NCBI GenBank assembly: GCA_025782575.1 | Contig: JALGYY010000044.1 | Coordinates: 1 to 64,000 of the forward strand | Direction of reading: 5' to 3' | Source: a bacterium | GTDB taxonomy: Bacteria; Orphanbacterota; Orphanbacteria; Orphanbacterales; Orphanbacteraceae | Length of the DNA: 64,000 nucleotides | Shown here: piece by piece, positions 1 to 8,543 of the stretch | Layout of the letters: each line of letters opens with the position of its first letter | Position numbering within the stretch: the stretch's first letter is position 1 | Made by a program: the position numbers and the translations under genes | Notes under the pieces: generated by a model | Told to the model about the DNA's origin: nothing | The model's input: only the letters and a program-made list of their open reading frames with translations | Databases searched by the model: none

Positions 1-288
1 CATGGTCGACCTCCGCGTCGTTAGGGGTTCTCGTCCCTCGCCTGGGCAGAGATTACCCCATACGTCTAGAGGTCGGCCGTTCCATATGGTCTTTTTGAGG
101 TTTGGTTAACAGGGTGAGACCGTTGAGTCAATAGGGGTAAATCTGACCTTGGGTGCCACCTAACATAATGGAGAGTAAATAGCTGCGTGCTGATGCCTGA
201 TACAGGCCCAGAATGTGGCCCGGAAGAGCTAAGAATTGACGATTTCGGTCATCCGGGGTTCTTATCACGAACGGCGTAAGTAGTGAGT

Positions 289-681
289 TTACAATTCGAT
301 CGAATTTTCGGACACTACGCCCTGCATATCTTTTCCACTCCACATGACATTGCCGACACCGCTAGCAATGCTTCCATGGCTCATGACTGTAACCAACCTG
401 CCTGATGGATCATACAATTCAATTCGACTGGATCCTGCGTCGGGAGCGACATAGCTTATTGTCGTTTCTCCCGAAACGGGGTGTGGATAAATCTTGAGGC
501 GGAGGTCTTGATCCTGCCGAGCACCTGAAACGGCTGACACTGGGCCGAATTCTTGGACGTCGTCTCCTAAATAGGCCCGAACTTTGTAGTAGTATTCCTT
601 CTCCGCAGCAATATCATTATCGGGATATGTGATTCTGTCCGGAAAGTATCGCGCAACCCCTTGATCGTGGTTTCCCGCGAA
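289..681 (-). pseudogene. Remnant of secreted protein: FnIII edge plus truncated FlgD-Ig-like C-terminal domain
   Basis: On the minus strand an open frame begins directly after an in-frame stop near 681. It reads a fibronectin-III-like edge (EKEYYYKVRAYLGDDV) followed by a C-terminal domain with YPHPVSGETTISYVAP and IELYDPSGRLV, typical of FlgD-Ig/type IX-like tails. It stops at NSIEL, before the usual final strand (GVYF...R). Both ends are therefore missing and no start with a ribosome binding site is seen. The first 288 bases of the window hold nothing recognisable. It is most likely a decayed surface or secreted protein gene of the same class as those at 29-37 kb. Confidence 0.6.
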
Positions 682-1542
682 CTATATAGAGACAAGTAAA
701 ATGCCGAGCAGGATGACCGCGACCCCGGCCCACTGATTCGGGGCGAGGCGCTCCCGAAGCAATGCCCACGCAAGGAGTATCGTGACCACGCTGAAGAGCG
801 ACGCCAGGCCGGTAACGATCGTCGCGTATTCCGTGCTCGTTCCCCAGATGTAGGCGAGCCAGGCCAACGTGTCCGCGGCCGCCGCGGCGATCGCCAGTAG
901 CCAGACCGTGAGCGGCGTCCAGCCCGAGATGGGCGGCTTGTGCTTGCCCCGCTTGTAGGCGAGGGCGAAGATGGAGCTAACGGCGGCCATCGTCTTCAGA
1001 ACGATGAGCGGCCAGATGTATCCGAGGTCGGGCTGAACAAAGAAGTAAAAGAGCCAGAACATCGTTCCAAAGGCGAGGGCGCTCCCAATGGCCTCGGGAA
1101 TGCCTTTCAGTGATTTCCCCCGCTTCGGTTCATCACTCGGCGACCGGGTCGCGACGACGACGCCGACGAAAAGCAGCCCGGCGCCTGCCAGGGCGAGGAG
1201 GGGCGGTCTTTCGCCCGCGATGAGGGCGAGGAGGGCGGTCACGACGGCAAAGCTCGAGGAGATTGGCGAGACGAGCGAGAGTGTTCCCACCTGGAAGGCG
1301 CGATAGACGAACGCGAGCCCAAGCACGTGGCAGAAGCCCGTAAGCACCACGATCATCCAAGTGCGTGGGCCGCCCATCAGGTTGTTCGGTACCACCGCGA
1401 GGAGGATAAGCCACGCCATCAGACTCACGGTTTGGATGTAGACCAGCGCCAGACGCGTTCCTACACGTCGGGTGAGCTGCGTGATGAGATAGTCACCCGA
1501 ACCCCAGAAGAGTGCGGACAACAGACCGAAAACGATACCCAT
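682..1542 (-). CDS. EamA/DMT-superfamily permease
   Basis: Inner-membrane transporter of the drug/metabolite superfamily with two EamA repeats and about ten hydrophobic segments. The first repeat starts MGIVFGLLSALFWGSGDYL and ends near GVVVATRS; the second runs from IPEAIGSALAFG to the C-terminus GILLVSI. The ATG at 1542 is preferred because TM1 follows at once, as in the family, and GGGGA lies about seven bases upstream. A GTG at 1629 with GGAGG only three or four bases away would add 29 hydrophilic residues. The substrate cannot be told from sequence (metabolites or amino acids are typical). It stands alone, transcribed away from the gene cluster at 2-10 kb. Confidence 0.85.
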   Translation of the reverse strand: MGIVFGLLSALFWGSGDYLITQLTRRVGTRLALVYIQTVSLMAWLILLAVVPNNLMGGPRTWMIVVLTGFCHVLGLAFVYRAFQVGTLSLVSPISSSFAVVTALLALIAGERPPLLALAGAGLLFVGVVVATRSPSDEPKRGKSLKGIPEAIGSALAFGTMFWLFYFFVQPDLGYIWPLIVLKTMAAVSSIFALAYKRGKHKPPISGWTPLTVWLLAIAAAAADTLAWLAYIWGTSTEYATIVTGLASLFSVVTILLAWALLRERLAPNQWAGVAVILLGILLVSI

Positions 1543-2011
1543 CTCTGGTCCCCGCTTGGCCGGCACGCTGAGCGATCCCCGGCGTGCACCTTTTTCCTTA
1601 CGATCGCAGATGAGATCGGTCTCTGACACAGACCTCCCGCATCATTTAATTCTTCGGCGTTGCCTCCGCAATTCATTAGAGCCTTACATTAAATGATCGG
1701 GGTTCGTCAATCTTCGAAGCTCGTCGGCGTTTTGCGCACTCGGGAATGAGACACGCCCCTGATTCTTCGCCTTCCCGGCCCAATCGAGTCGAATTCGGAC
1801 AACACTATCCTTCATCGCGGTCATGATTGGGAATCCGATTCGAATACCGGCGAAATGCGAGGTCTCTTGGAGGCCCCAACTCCATCACCCCAAGTCGTTA
1901 GTTAAAGCCGCACCGCTCAAATCCCGATACTTGAGCTATCGCGGGAAAAACCGGGCTACTGGCTGAAAACGCTGCTGGAAGTCGCCCAACAAAATCTAGG
2001 GAGTAGTATCC
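1543..2011. other. Divergent intergenic region with a spaced inverted repeat
   Basis: This roughly 470-base stretch separates two divergent genes and has no convincing ORF. It carries a perfect 10-base inverted repeat, ATCATTTAAT at 1641-1650 and ATTAAATGAT at 1688-1697, 37 bases apart. It lies in or near the leader of the permease and could be an operator. The promoter of the cluster starting at 2012 should lie in 1880-2000, but I see no strong -35/-10 pair. Confidence 0.35.
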
Positions 2012-2728
2012 ATGAATGCACAGCGCGAATTGTTGCGACATCTCACTCTTCTCGTCCTTCTTCTCATTCCCATTACCTTTGCGTCAGCGGAGGAAGCGTC
2101 CAACTGGGAGCATTCCTTCGACTCGGACGCGTCGTTCGCCTCGAAGTATTTATTCCTGGGACAAGACCTGAGCGAAGGGAAGCCGGTGATACAGCCGGAG
2201 GCGGGTGTCACGGTCAACAACTTCATGGCCCTCGTCTGGCTGAACTACGACGTCGACACCGAAGTGACGAACGAGGTTGACGTGTACTTGCAGTACGGGT
2301 GGGAGCTCGACAAGCTGTCTCTGTCGCCCGGCTATGCGTACTACGAGTACCCGAATCGTGACTGGGATTCATCACAGGAGATCCTTCTGGACGCGTCTTT
2401 GGACGTTCCCGGCGCGCCTTCCCTGAGCTACCACTACGACTTCGATGCCGGTGACGGAAGCTACACGACCCTCGGGTTCGGCCACGAGCTTCAGATCGGT
2501 TCGGCGCCGGTTTCGGTGGGAACCAACCTATTCTACCTGAAAAACTACTACGACGCGACCGGTTTCTCCGCGATGGAGCTCAACACCTCGTACGGACACC
2601 CGATCGGCGCTTCCACGATCACTGGGTCCCTCTCGTACTTCCCGACGTGGAAAAACGGAGACTTTCGTGACGATCTCGCGGTGGAAAGCACCTGGCTGTT
2701 TTCTATCAACATCGCGCAGAGTTACTAG
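2012..2728 (+). CDS. Outer-membrane beta-barrel, TorF/Gcw_chp-like putative porin
   Basis: A 238-residue protein with a signal peptide (LTLLVLLLIPITFASA, cleavage near AEEA). The mature part is rich in alternating aromatic strands (ASFASKYLFLGQDLSEGKP, YYEYPNRDWDSS) and ends in an aromatic strand (FSINIAQSY), as expected of an outer-membrane barrel. The opening 'SKYLFLGQ.LSEGKP..QP' resembles the TIGR02001/Gcw_chp family of putative porins. GGGAG lies about eight bases before the ATG. It is the first gene of the plus-strand cluster, 27 bases before the LysRS-like gene, and could admit the ligand sensed by the downstream binding protein; that link is inferred from position only. Confidence 0.7.
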   Translation: MNAQRELLRHLTLLVLLLIPITFASAEEASNWEHSFDSDASFASKYLFLGQDLSEGKPVIQPEAGVTVNNFMALVWLNYDVDTEVTNEVDVYLQYGWELDKLSLSPGYAYYEYPNRDWDSSQEILLDASLDVPGAPSLSYHYDFDAGDGSYTTLGFGHELQIGSAPVSVGTNLFYLKNYYDATGFSAMELNTSYGHPIGASTITGSLSYFPTWKNGDFRDDLAVESTWLFSINIAQSY

Positions 2729-2755
2729 GACAACCGGAGGCGATCGACACCTTCA

Positions 2756-4375
2756 ATGGACCGATCAGCGGACAACCCCTGGTACGTACCACCCCGCGTC
2801 GTGGCTACCGGTTTCACGACGGCCTTTCTCGGTGATGAGCGGCTCCTCCGGGAGTTCATCGTCGGGGATCACGTATGCAATCAGTTGAACGAGCGCGGCG
2901 AGCACGCCGTGCTCTACCTCATCAACGACTCCTACGATCCGCTCCGGGAGCGGCAACTCCGGCTCGGTGTGAATAAGGACGAGGGACTGATCCGGAAATT
3001 CGAGAAGTACTGTGGGTGGCCGATCTCCGAGGTCCCCGACCCTTACGGGTGCCACTCGAGCTACTCCGAGCATTTCACCGCCGCGCTCGTGCACCGGTTG
3101 CACACCCTCGGGATCCACCCGGTGGTAGTCGACTCCTACAGGGCGTACAAGCTCGGTTACTACGCGAACTACATCATGCTGACCTTTGAGAACTACTGGC
3201 AGATTCAAGAAACGCTCGCTACGAATCTGCAGGGTTACTCGATGAAGAACCTATTTCGCCCCGCGTGCACAAACTGCCGGTGCATCGACGCTACGAACAT
3301 CCGGGAAGTGGCGGGGAAGGACGTTCGGTTCAGTTGTGACCGGTGCGGGACCGAGTCTTGCGCGCCGGTGGACGAGATCCAGGGGAAACTGAGCTGGAAG
3401 CTCGACTGTGCCGCCCGCTGGAACATCTACGGGATCGACCTGGAAACGTTTGCTCAGTCCCACGTGGGAGGGCTCGGCACTTTTGAGGTTTCCGAGCTGC
3501 TCTCGCGGAGCTTCTACGGCGGCAGGATCCCGGGGATCGTCAAGTACGGCGACGTGCAGATCACGCGGGAAATGTCCGGTCAAGTGCTGGAACTACTCCC
3601 GCCGCAACTCTTCCGCAAGCTCTTCACGAGCCATCTGAACAGGGACCTCCGCATCACGAAAGACATGGTGGAGACGTTTTGCCAGAAGTCCGAGGTGAGG
3701 CCCGGCATGAGCTACGTCAATTATGTTCGCCAGGAGCTCCCCCACAGTGTACTCCGCGCTGTGAGCAAGAACGAGTCCCCCGACGACGGGCAGATCCCTT
3801 CCAACTCCTTCATCCCTGAGAGCAGCCTCATCGAATACGGGAAGCGTTTCTCGCGCTTCTTCTATCAAAAGGACCATGAAGTCAGGCTGCCCGATCCCCA
3901 CGCACTCTCGTACGCGGATCAGGCAACCATGGACACGGCGTCCCGGCTGATCCGATACGTGCTGTCCACGCGAATCGGCGGCTGTCATGACAGCGAATCG
4001 GCGAAGGCGACGATCAAGACCTACCTTCGCTCACAGAACGCCCCGCCTGAGGTGTACCGGTTCCTGCGGAGAGTGTTCCACCAGTCGCAAGGCCCGAACA
4101 TCGCGTCGATCCTTGCGGTGCTCCCCCTCGAATACCTGGACATGGTCCACCTCTTTCTGAGCAGTACTTCCACGAAGCGCCCTCCCGAGAGACACGGCGA
4201 TCCGAAGACCGGCTCGCCGCCCAGCAAGCAGAGGGGCGCTCGCGTAGTCGACGGCATCGCAACATTCGACGAGGAGGATTCCTCGAAGGCCCCGCCCGCC
4301 CCGAAACCCGTTGTACGGAAGAAATCAAATCTCGATAGCAGGCAGAAACCTTCATCCGTTAGAGGTGACCCATGA
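2756..4375 (+). CDS. Class I lysyl-tRNA synthetase-like protein with degenerate HIGH and KMSKS motifs
   Basis: The 539 residues follow class I LysRS (LysK, archaeal/spirochaetal type) along almost the full length: VPDPYGCHSSYSEHF (93-107) matches the family's VPDP.GCHESYAEHF; a C171/C174-C194/C197 zinc-ribbon pair follows; GKLSWKLDCAARW (210-222) and SHVGG (235-239) match the lysine-pocket strand and the GKDH loop; and LRRVFHQSQGPNIASIL matches the C-terminal helical module. The two ATP-binding signatures are gone: the HIGH region reads AFLGDERLLREF (23-34) and the KMSKS loop reads VQITREMSGQV (267-277). About 75 low-complexity residues (KRPPERHGDPKTGS..., ending RGDP) follow. Activation of lysine is therefore unlikely. 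Ligand binding, signalling or an altered reaction is possible. It overlaps the next gene by ATGA, which suggests coupled translation. GGAGG sits rather far (about 15 bases) from the chosen ATG. Confidence 0.8.
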   Translation: MDRSADNPWYVPPRVVATGFTTAFLGDERLLREFIVGDHVCNQLNERGEHAVLYLINDSYDPLRERQLRLGVNKDEGLIRKFEKYCGWPISEVPDPYGCHSSYSEHFTAALVHRLHTLGIHPVVVDSYRAYKLGYYANYIMLTFENYWQIQETLATNLQGYSMKNLFRPACTNCRCIDATNIREVAGKDVRFSCDRCGTESCAPVDEIQGKLSWKLDCAARWNIYGIDLETFAQSHVGGLGTFEVSELLSRSFYGGRIPGIVKYGDVQITREMSGQVLELLPPQLFRKLFTSHLNRDLRITKDMVETFCQKSEVRPGMSYVNYVRQELPHSVLRAVSKNESPDDGQIPSNSFIPESSLIEYGKRFSRFFYQKDHEVRLPDPHALSYADQATMDTASRLIRYVLSTRIGGCHDSESAKATIKTYLRSQNAPPEVYRFLRRVFHQSQGPNIASILAVLPLEYLDMVHLFLSSTSTKRPPERHGDPKTGSPPSKQRGARVVDGIATFDEEDSSKAPPAPKPVVRKKSNLDSRQKPSSVRGDP

Positions 4376-5190
4376 AAAGCATTCTCTCGACCATCACCGT
4401 TCTCGCTCTCGTCGTCGTCCTTGCCGGGTGCGGCAACCGGTCGGCGTCGACCGTTAAGACCGATGACTCGCTCAAACGCGTCCAGGAGGCGGGCGTTCTG
4501 TACTGGGGCGCGGACGTCATCGGAGGAATTCCATTCGTCTACGAGGACGCGGACAACCCCGGAACCTACATCGGCTTCGAAATGGACATTGCACATGCCG
4601 TGGCGAAGGAGCTCGGTGTGAAAGCGCAGCTCGTCATCAAGGCGTGGGACACCCTGGTTCCCGAGCTCCAAGCGAGCAGCTTCGACATGGCCATGAACGG
4701 CATCGAGGACACCGAGGAGCGGGGGCGGATCGTCGGGTTTTCGAACCCGTACTTCGTCTACTCACAGCAGATCACCGTCAGGAACGAGACCAACGGCATC
4801 ACCAAGCTCGAGGATCTTGTGGGCAAGAAGGTCGCCACTCTTTCCGGAACGGCCGCCGAGGACATTTTGCGTGGCACGTCTGGAATCCAGGTGGTCACGA
4901 ACCCGGAGATCATCTACAGCTACGACCACCTGGAGGAAGGAAAGGTCGACGCGGTGCTGCTCGACACGCCGATCGCCGCCGCCTATGGCGCCACCAATCC
5001 AAAGCTGAAGAACGTGGGCCAGTCGTTCGGGGAGGGCCGCTATGTCATCGCTTTTCGCGGAGAGGACCAGGCGCTCTTGAACGCCGTGAACGAGGCACTC
5101 GAGACGTTGAAAAGGAGTGGAGAGCTGAAGGCGATCTACAAGAAGTTCGGAATCATGGATCAGCATCAGAATAGAATCGGAGTCCTCTAA
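4372..5190 (+). CDS. Amino-acid-type periplasmic binding lipoprotein (SBP family 3)
   Basis: A 272-residue lipoprotein: the signal ends in the lipobox LAGC (Cys20), followed by a solute-binding family 3 domain. Hallmarks are the strand GVLYWGADVIGGIPFVYED, the GFEMDIAHAVAKELGV helix, the AWDTLVPELQASSFDMAMNG segment and the hinge region DLVGKKVATLSGTAAED. Family members bind polar amino acids in the periplasm for an ABC importer, but no permease or ATPase gene is adjacent. Here it sits between a LysRS-like gene and a sensor kinase, so it may present ligand to the kinase instead (inference). AGAGGTGA precedes the start by five bases; the stop overlaps the next ATG (TAATG). Confidence 0.88.
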   Translation: MKSILSTITVLALVVVLAGCGNRSASTVKTDDSLKRVQEAGVLYWGADVIGGIPFVYEDADNPGTYIGFEMDIAHAVAKELGVKAQLVIKAWDTLVPELQASSFDMAMNGIEDTEERGRIVGFSNPYFVYSQQITVRNETNGITKLEDLVGKKVATLSGTAAEDILRGTSGIQVVTNPEIIYSYDHLEEGKVDAVLLDTPIAAAYGATNPKLKNVGQSFGEGRYVIAFRGEDQALLNAVNEALETLKRSGELKAIYKKFGIMDQHQNRIGVL

Positions 5191-6647
5191 TGCGCATGGA
5201 AAGCACACTCAAACGATCCGGTGCGGCGGTAAAAAAGACGGGGACGACCTATGACGTCGTGTCGCCCATTACCGGACGGCCCGTCGATCGGGTGGTTCTC
5301 GCCGGACGTCAGGAGATCGATCGCATTCTGCGAGGTCTCTCCGGTCCGCGAGAACCGGTCACGCGGCGCGATGTTTTCGCCTTTCTCGAAAGGTTGAAAG
5401 ATCAGCTGGCTCTCCACCGGGACTCCCTGGTGGAGAAGACCATGCTCGAGACGGGATTCATTATTGGGGACAGTGCGGAAATAGTGGACGCCGCAATCGA
5501 GTTCCTCGAGGATTTCGAGACCTACACTGAAACCCAGCTCGACAGGAATCAGGTCATGCGGCATTCCTATTCCTCCGAGTGCCGCAGACACATGAGAATC
5601 GCCACCCGGCCGTACCGGTGCGTGGCGGCGGTGGTGCCGCAGAACGCCTCCCTGACGCTCTCTATAGTGATCATCGCATCGGCGCTCCACGCGGGATCGC
5701 AGGTCGTCCTGCGGCCGCCGCTCCAGTGCACGCCTACGGGCGATATTCTGGCGGACCTCGTACGCCGGAGCGATCCACCCGAGCGGTGCTTGGAAATCAT
5801 CAACTGCGTCGCGGGCGACTTCATGGACGCCTGCTGCGCCTCCGACCACGTGGACCTCGTTCATTACATAGGAAGCAACGCCTACGCAATGCGGGTACTG
5901 CAACAGACATTCGCGGCGGGGAAGGTGTGCCTCCTCGACGGACAGGGGAACGGGATGCTCTACGTGGATGGGACGTTCCCGCTCGAGGACGCGATCTCTC
6001 TCATCACTTCCGGCGCCACCCGGTATAACGGCGAAACGTGTACTTCCGTGAACGGGGTGCTGGCCCACCCGGACATCTACGATGACCTCCTCGAAGGGCT
6101 TGTCGAGTCCTTCGCCGCCCTGACGATAGGTGATCCCGCTGACCAGGAGACAAAGATCGGGCCCCTATTCAGCGAGAAGCAGGCGCTCGCCGTCCAAGCA
6201 AGTCTCAAGAATAGCGCCGGGAGTATCGTCTCCGGCAACGCCGTGCGAGGTGCCTATTTCGAGCCCGCGGTGGTGAAGGGCGTAGAGCCCGGTGAGACTC
6301 TCGTATGTGAGGGCGTGTTCGGACCGGTCCTGTGGATACGCCCCGTCTCCGAGCAGGACATCCCGGAGTGGCTGACGGGCAACCGCTTTCCGCTGAGCGA
6401 TACGGTCCTGACCGAGCGCCGTGATCTCATCCGAACATTCGCCAGGAACTCCCCCGCCGCCCGGATTTGCGTGAACGCGGACCCGTCGGTGGAATCGATG
6501 TTCGAGCCGTGGGGCGGCTACCCGCCGAGCGGACTCAACCCTGTGTCGGTATGGATAGAGAAGTACCGGCAGGTATTTCAACTCGACGGTCGCCTGAGGG
6601 ACATCCTCCCCGCGACGTCAGAACCCGGCTCCGGAGCCGCCGTATAG
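5190..6647 (+). CDS. Aldehyde dehydrogenase-fold oxidoreductase, possibly acylating
   Basis: A 485-residue NAD(P)-dependent aldehyde dehydrogenase family protein. The Rossmann part has VVPQNASLTLSIVIIASALHAGSQVVLRPP (PQN and the cofactor-binding loop), and HYIGSNAYAMRVLQQ matches the FTGS segment. The nucleophile is Cys284 in NGETCTSVNG. The usual general-base glutamate of the LELGGKN motif is replaced: the aligned stretch is LLDGQGNG (248-255), with Leu249 at the Glu position. Loss of that Glu is typical of CoA-acylating or other atypical members, so hydrolytic oxidation is doubtful. The C-terminal oligomerisation region (PWGGYPPSGLNPVSV) is present. It is translationally coupled to the binding lipoprotein upstream and only four bases from the sensor kinase downstream. 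Confidence 0.82.
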   Translation: MRMESTLKRSGAAVKKTGTTYDVVSPITGRPVDRVVLAGRQEIDRILRGLSGPREPVTRRDVFAFLERLKDQLALHRDSLVEKTMLETGFIIGDSAEIVDAAIEFLEDFETYTETQLDRNQVMRHSYSSECRRHMRIATRPYRCVAAVVPQNASLTLSIVIIASALHAGSQVVLRPPLQCTPTGDILADLVRRSDPPERCLEIINCVAGDFMDACCASDHVDLVHYIGSNAYAMRVLQQTFAAGKVCLLDGQGNGMLYVDGTFPLEDAISLITSGATRYNGETCTSVNGVLAHPDIYDDLLEGLVESFAALTIGDPADQETKIGPLFSEKQALAVQASLKNSAGSIVSGNAVRGAYFEPAVVKGVEPGETLVCEGVFGPVLWIRPVSEQDIPEWLTGNRFPLSDTVLTERRDLIRTFARNSPAARICVNADPSVESMFEPWGGYPPSGLNPVSVWIEKYRQVFQLDGRLRDILPATSEPGSGAAV

Positions 6648-6651
6648 GACG

Positions 6652-8532
6652 ATGCGCCGAATACGATCATACGCCTCTATTCGAACGAAGGTGATCCTCA
6701 TCGTCGCCGGGACGCTGATCTTGGCGATTGCCGTCATCGCGTTCTTTGTTCGCGGCCTCGTCTCCGAAAGCATCATCAACAACAAGCGGACTACCGTCGA
6801 AATCCTCACGTCTTCGTTCGTTCACGACGTCAAGTTCGACTTCGATAGTCAGGGACACGAGAACGTCAAGAACACGATCGCAAAGTACGTTACCTATTAC
6901 CGGATCATCCGTCAGATCTCGTTCTACGATGCACAGTCCGTAAACATCGCCGACTCCGATCGGGAGATGCTCGGAACCGAGACCGACGACCAGGACATCA
7001 TTGCCGCCATCAAAATGGCCAAGCCGAGCCTGAACATGACGTATCCCGACCGGAGTAACCTCGGGATCCGGTCAATCGCCCCCATTCTCAAGGGTTCCAC
7101 CATCGTGGGAGCGGTCGTCCTCGATGTATCCATCAATGACGTGCAGACTACGATCTCGGCGATCAACAGCCGCATCGCCCTTATCCTCATCCTCACGGTT
7201 CTCATCGCCTCGGGGCTATTGTTCATCCTGCTCCGGGGGTTCATTCTCCGCAGGATCAGCACTCTGACGGCGGTTACGCACCAGGTGGCCGCCGGAAACT
7301 ACGATATTCGCGTCGAAGACACTCGGGGTGACGAGCTCGGCGAACTGGCGGACTCCTTCAATACAATGACGTCCGATCTTCGAAGGTCCAAGGACGAAAT
7401 TGACAGGCACAACAAACATCTGGAGGAAATGGTTCGCGAGGCGACCAAGCAGGCGAACAACGCCTACGACAACTTGAAGAGCGCCCAGAGCCAGCTCATT
7501 TTGAACGAAAAGATGGCGTCTCTCGGTGTGCTTATCGCAGGCATTGCCCACGAGATCAACACTCCCGTGGCTACCATCCTCAATCTCTCCAGGAATCTCA
7601 AGCGAAAGATCGACCTCCTTCCGGCGGCACTGGAGGGTTTCGGGAACGATCACCAAGCGCACAATCCACGGGCGGTGGCGCTACTGCAGGAATTCATCCG
7701 ATCAGCACGGCTGCCGTGCGGGCCGCTCTCAAGCAAGAAGGGAAAAGCCATCGAGGCATTGCTCGAGCAGAACGGCATCGAAGACAGTCGGCGTGTCGGC
7801 GGAGTGCTGAAAAAGCTGAACTTCACCGATCCGGAAAGAATCGCGGAAGCGGTGGACTGCTTCCGCAACTTCGCGTTTCTCTCGGTCGCCGATTCGATCG
7901 GGAGCATCGCCCAGGCGATGTCCATCTCGGAGACGAGCTCCCAGAAGATCACGGAGATCGTTCGGGCGCTGAAGTACTACGCGTACACCGACCAGGCCAA
8001 GGTCGGGAAGATCCAGATCAACGAGTCGATCGAGACCGCCCTCGTGCTTCTGAGGAACCGGCTAAAGAACACGATGAGGGTCACGACGGACCTCAGCGAA
8101 GATCTCCCGACAATCCAATGCACTAGCGAGATTCATCAGGTGTGGACCAATCTCCTGAACAACGCCTATGACGGCATCCGAGAAATGGGGCCCGACTGTT
8201 CCGGCGAGATTTGCGTTCGGACCGAGCGGAGCGGAGACCGCATTGTGGTGACCGTGGAGGACAACGGGGTGGGGATCGAGGACAACAAGATCGAAAAGAT
8301 CTTCGATCCTTTCTTCACGACGAAAGACATCGGCAAGGGCACTGGGCTCGGCCTTTCCATCGTCTCAGGCATTATCAAGAAGCATCACGGTACGGTCCGC
8401 GTGCAAAGCAAGAGAAGCAGGACTGTTTTCGAAATTTCCCTTCCTATCGACTTGCGGGTGAAGAAGAACACCGAACAAGAGGCGGCCCAGCCCACAAGTG
8501 AACCGACGCTGTCCGTAGACAGCACTAGATGA
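6652..8532 (+). CDS. Membrane sensor histidine kinase (periplasmic sensor, HAMP, HisKA, HATPase)
   Basis: 626 residues. TM1 is about 13-36 and TM2 about 176-198, enclosing a roughly 140-residue extracytoplasmic sensor of the Cache type. HAMP follows (RISTLTAVTHQVAAGNYDIR), then a coiled coil and an H-box with GIAHEINTP (His300). N-box NLLNNAYDGI, G1 VEDNGVGI, F FDPFFTTK and G2 GKGTGLGLSIV are intact, so it should autophosphorylate. About 200 residues separate H-box and N-box, including an added helical stretch near 330-420 (KKGKAIEALLEQNGIED), more than the usual spacing. It is likely cued by the binding lipoprotein or by the ligand itself, and partnered with the receiver-kinase hybrid that overlaps its stop. 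Confidence 0.9.
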   Translation: MRRIRSYASIRTKVILIVAGTLILAIAVIAFFVRGLVSESIINNKRTTVEILTSSFVHDVKFDFDSQGHENVKNTIAKYVTYYRIIRQISFYDAQSVNIADSDREMLGTETDDQDIIAAIKMAKPSLNMTYPDRSNLGIRSIAPILKGSTIVGAVVLDVSINDVQTTISAINSRIALILILTVLIASGLLFILLRGFILRRISTLTAVTHQVAAGNYDIRVEDTRGDELGELADSFNTMTSDLRRSKDEIDRHNKHLEEMVREATKQANNAYDNLKSAQSQLILNEKMASLGVLIAGIAHEINTPVATILNLSRNLKRKIDLLPAALEGFGNDHQAHNPRAVALLQEFIRSARLPCGPLSSKKGKAIEALLEQNGIEDSRRVGGVLKKLNFTDPERIAEAVDCFRNFAFLSVADSIGSIAQAMSISETSSQKITEIVRALKYYAYTDQAKVGKIQINESIETALVLLRNRLKNTMRVTTDLSEDLPTIQCTSEIHQVWTNLLNNAYDGIREMGPDCSGEICVRTERSGDRIVVTVEDNGVGIEDNKIEKIFDPFFTTKDIGKGTGLGLSIVSGIIKKHHGTVRVQSKRSRTVFEISLPIDLRVKKNTEQEAAQPTSEPTLSVDSTR

Positions 8533-8543
8533 GGAGACCGGCT

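Noticed and set aside
2765-3208. Long minus-strand frames opposite the LysRS-like gene
   Set aside because: Codon-bias shadows of a GC-rich gene; no start signals or family matches.
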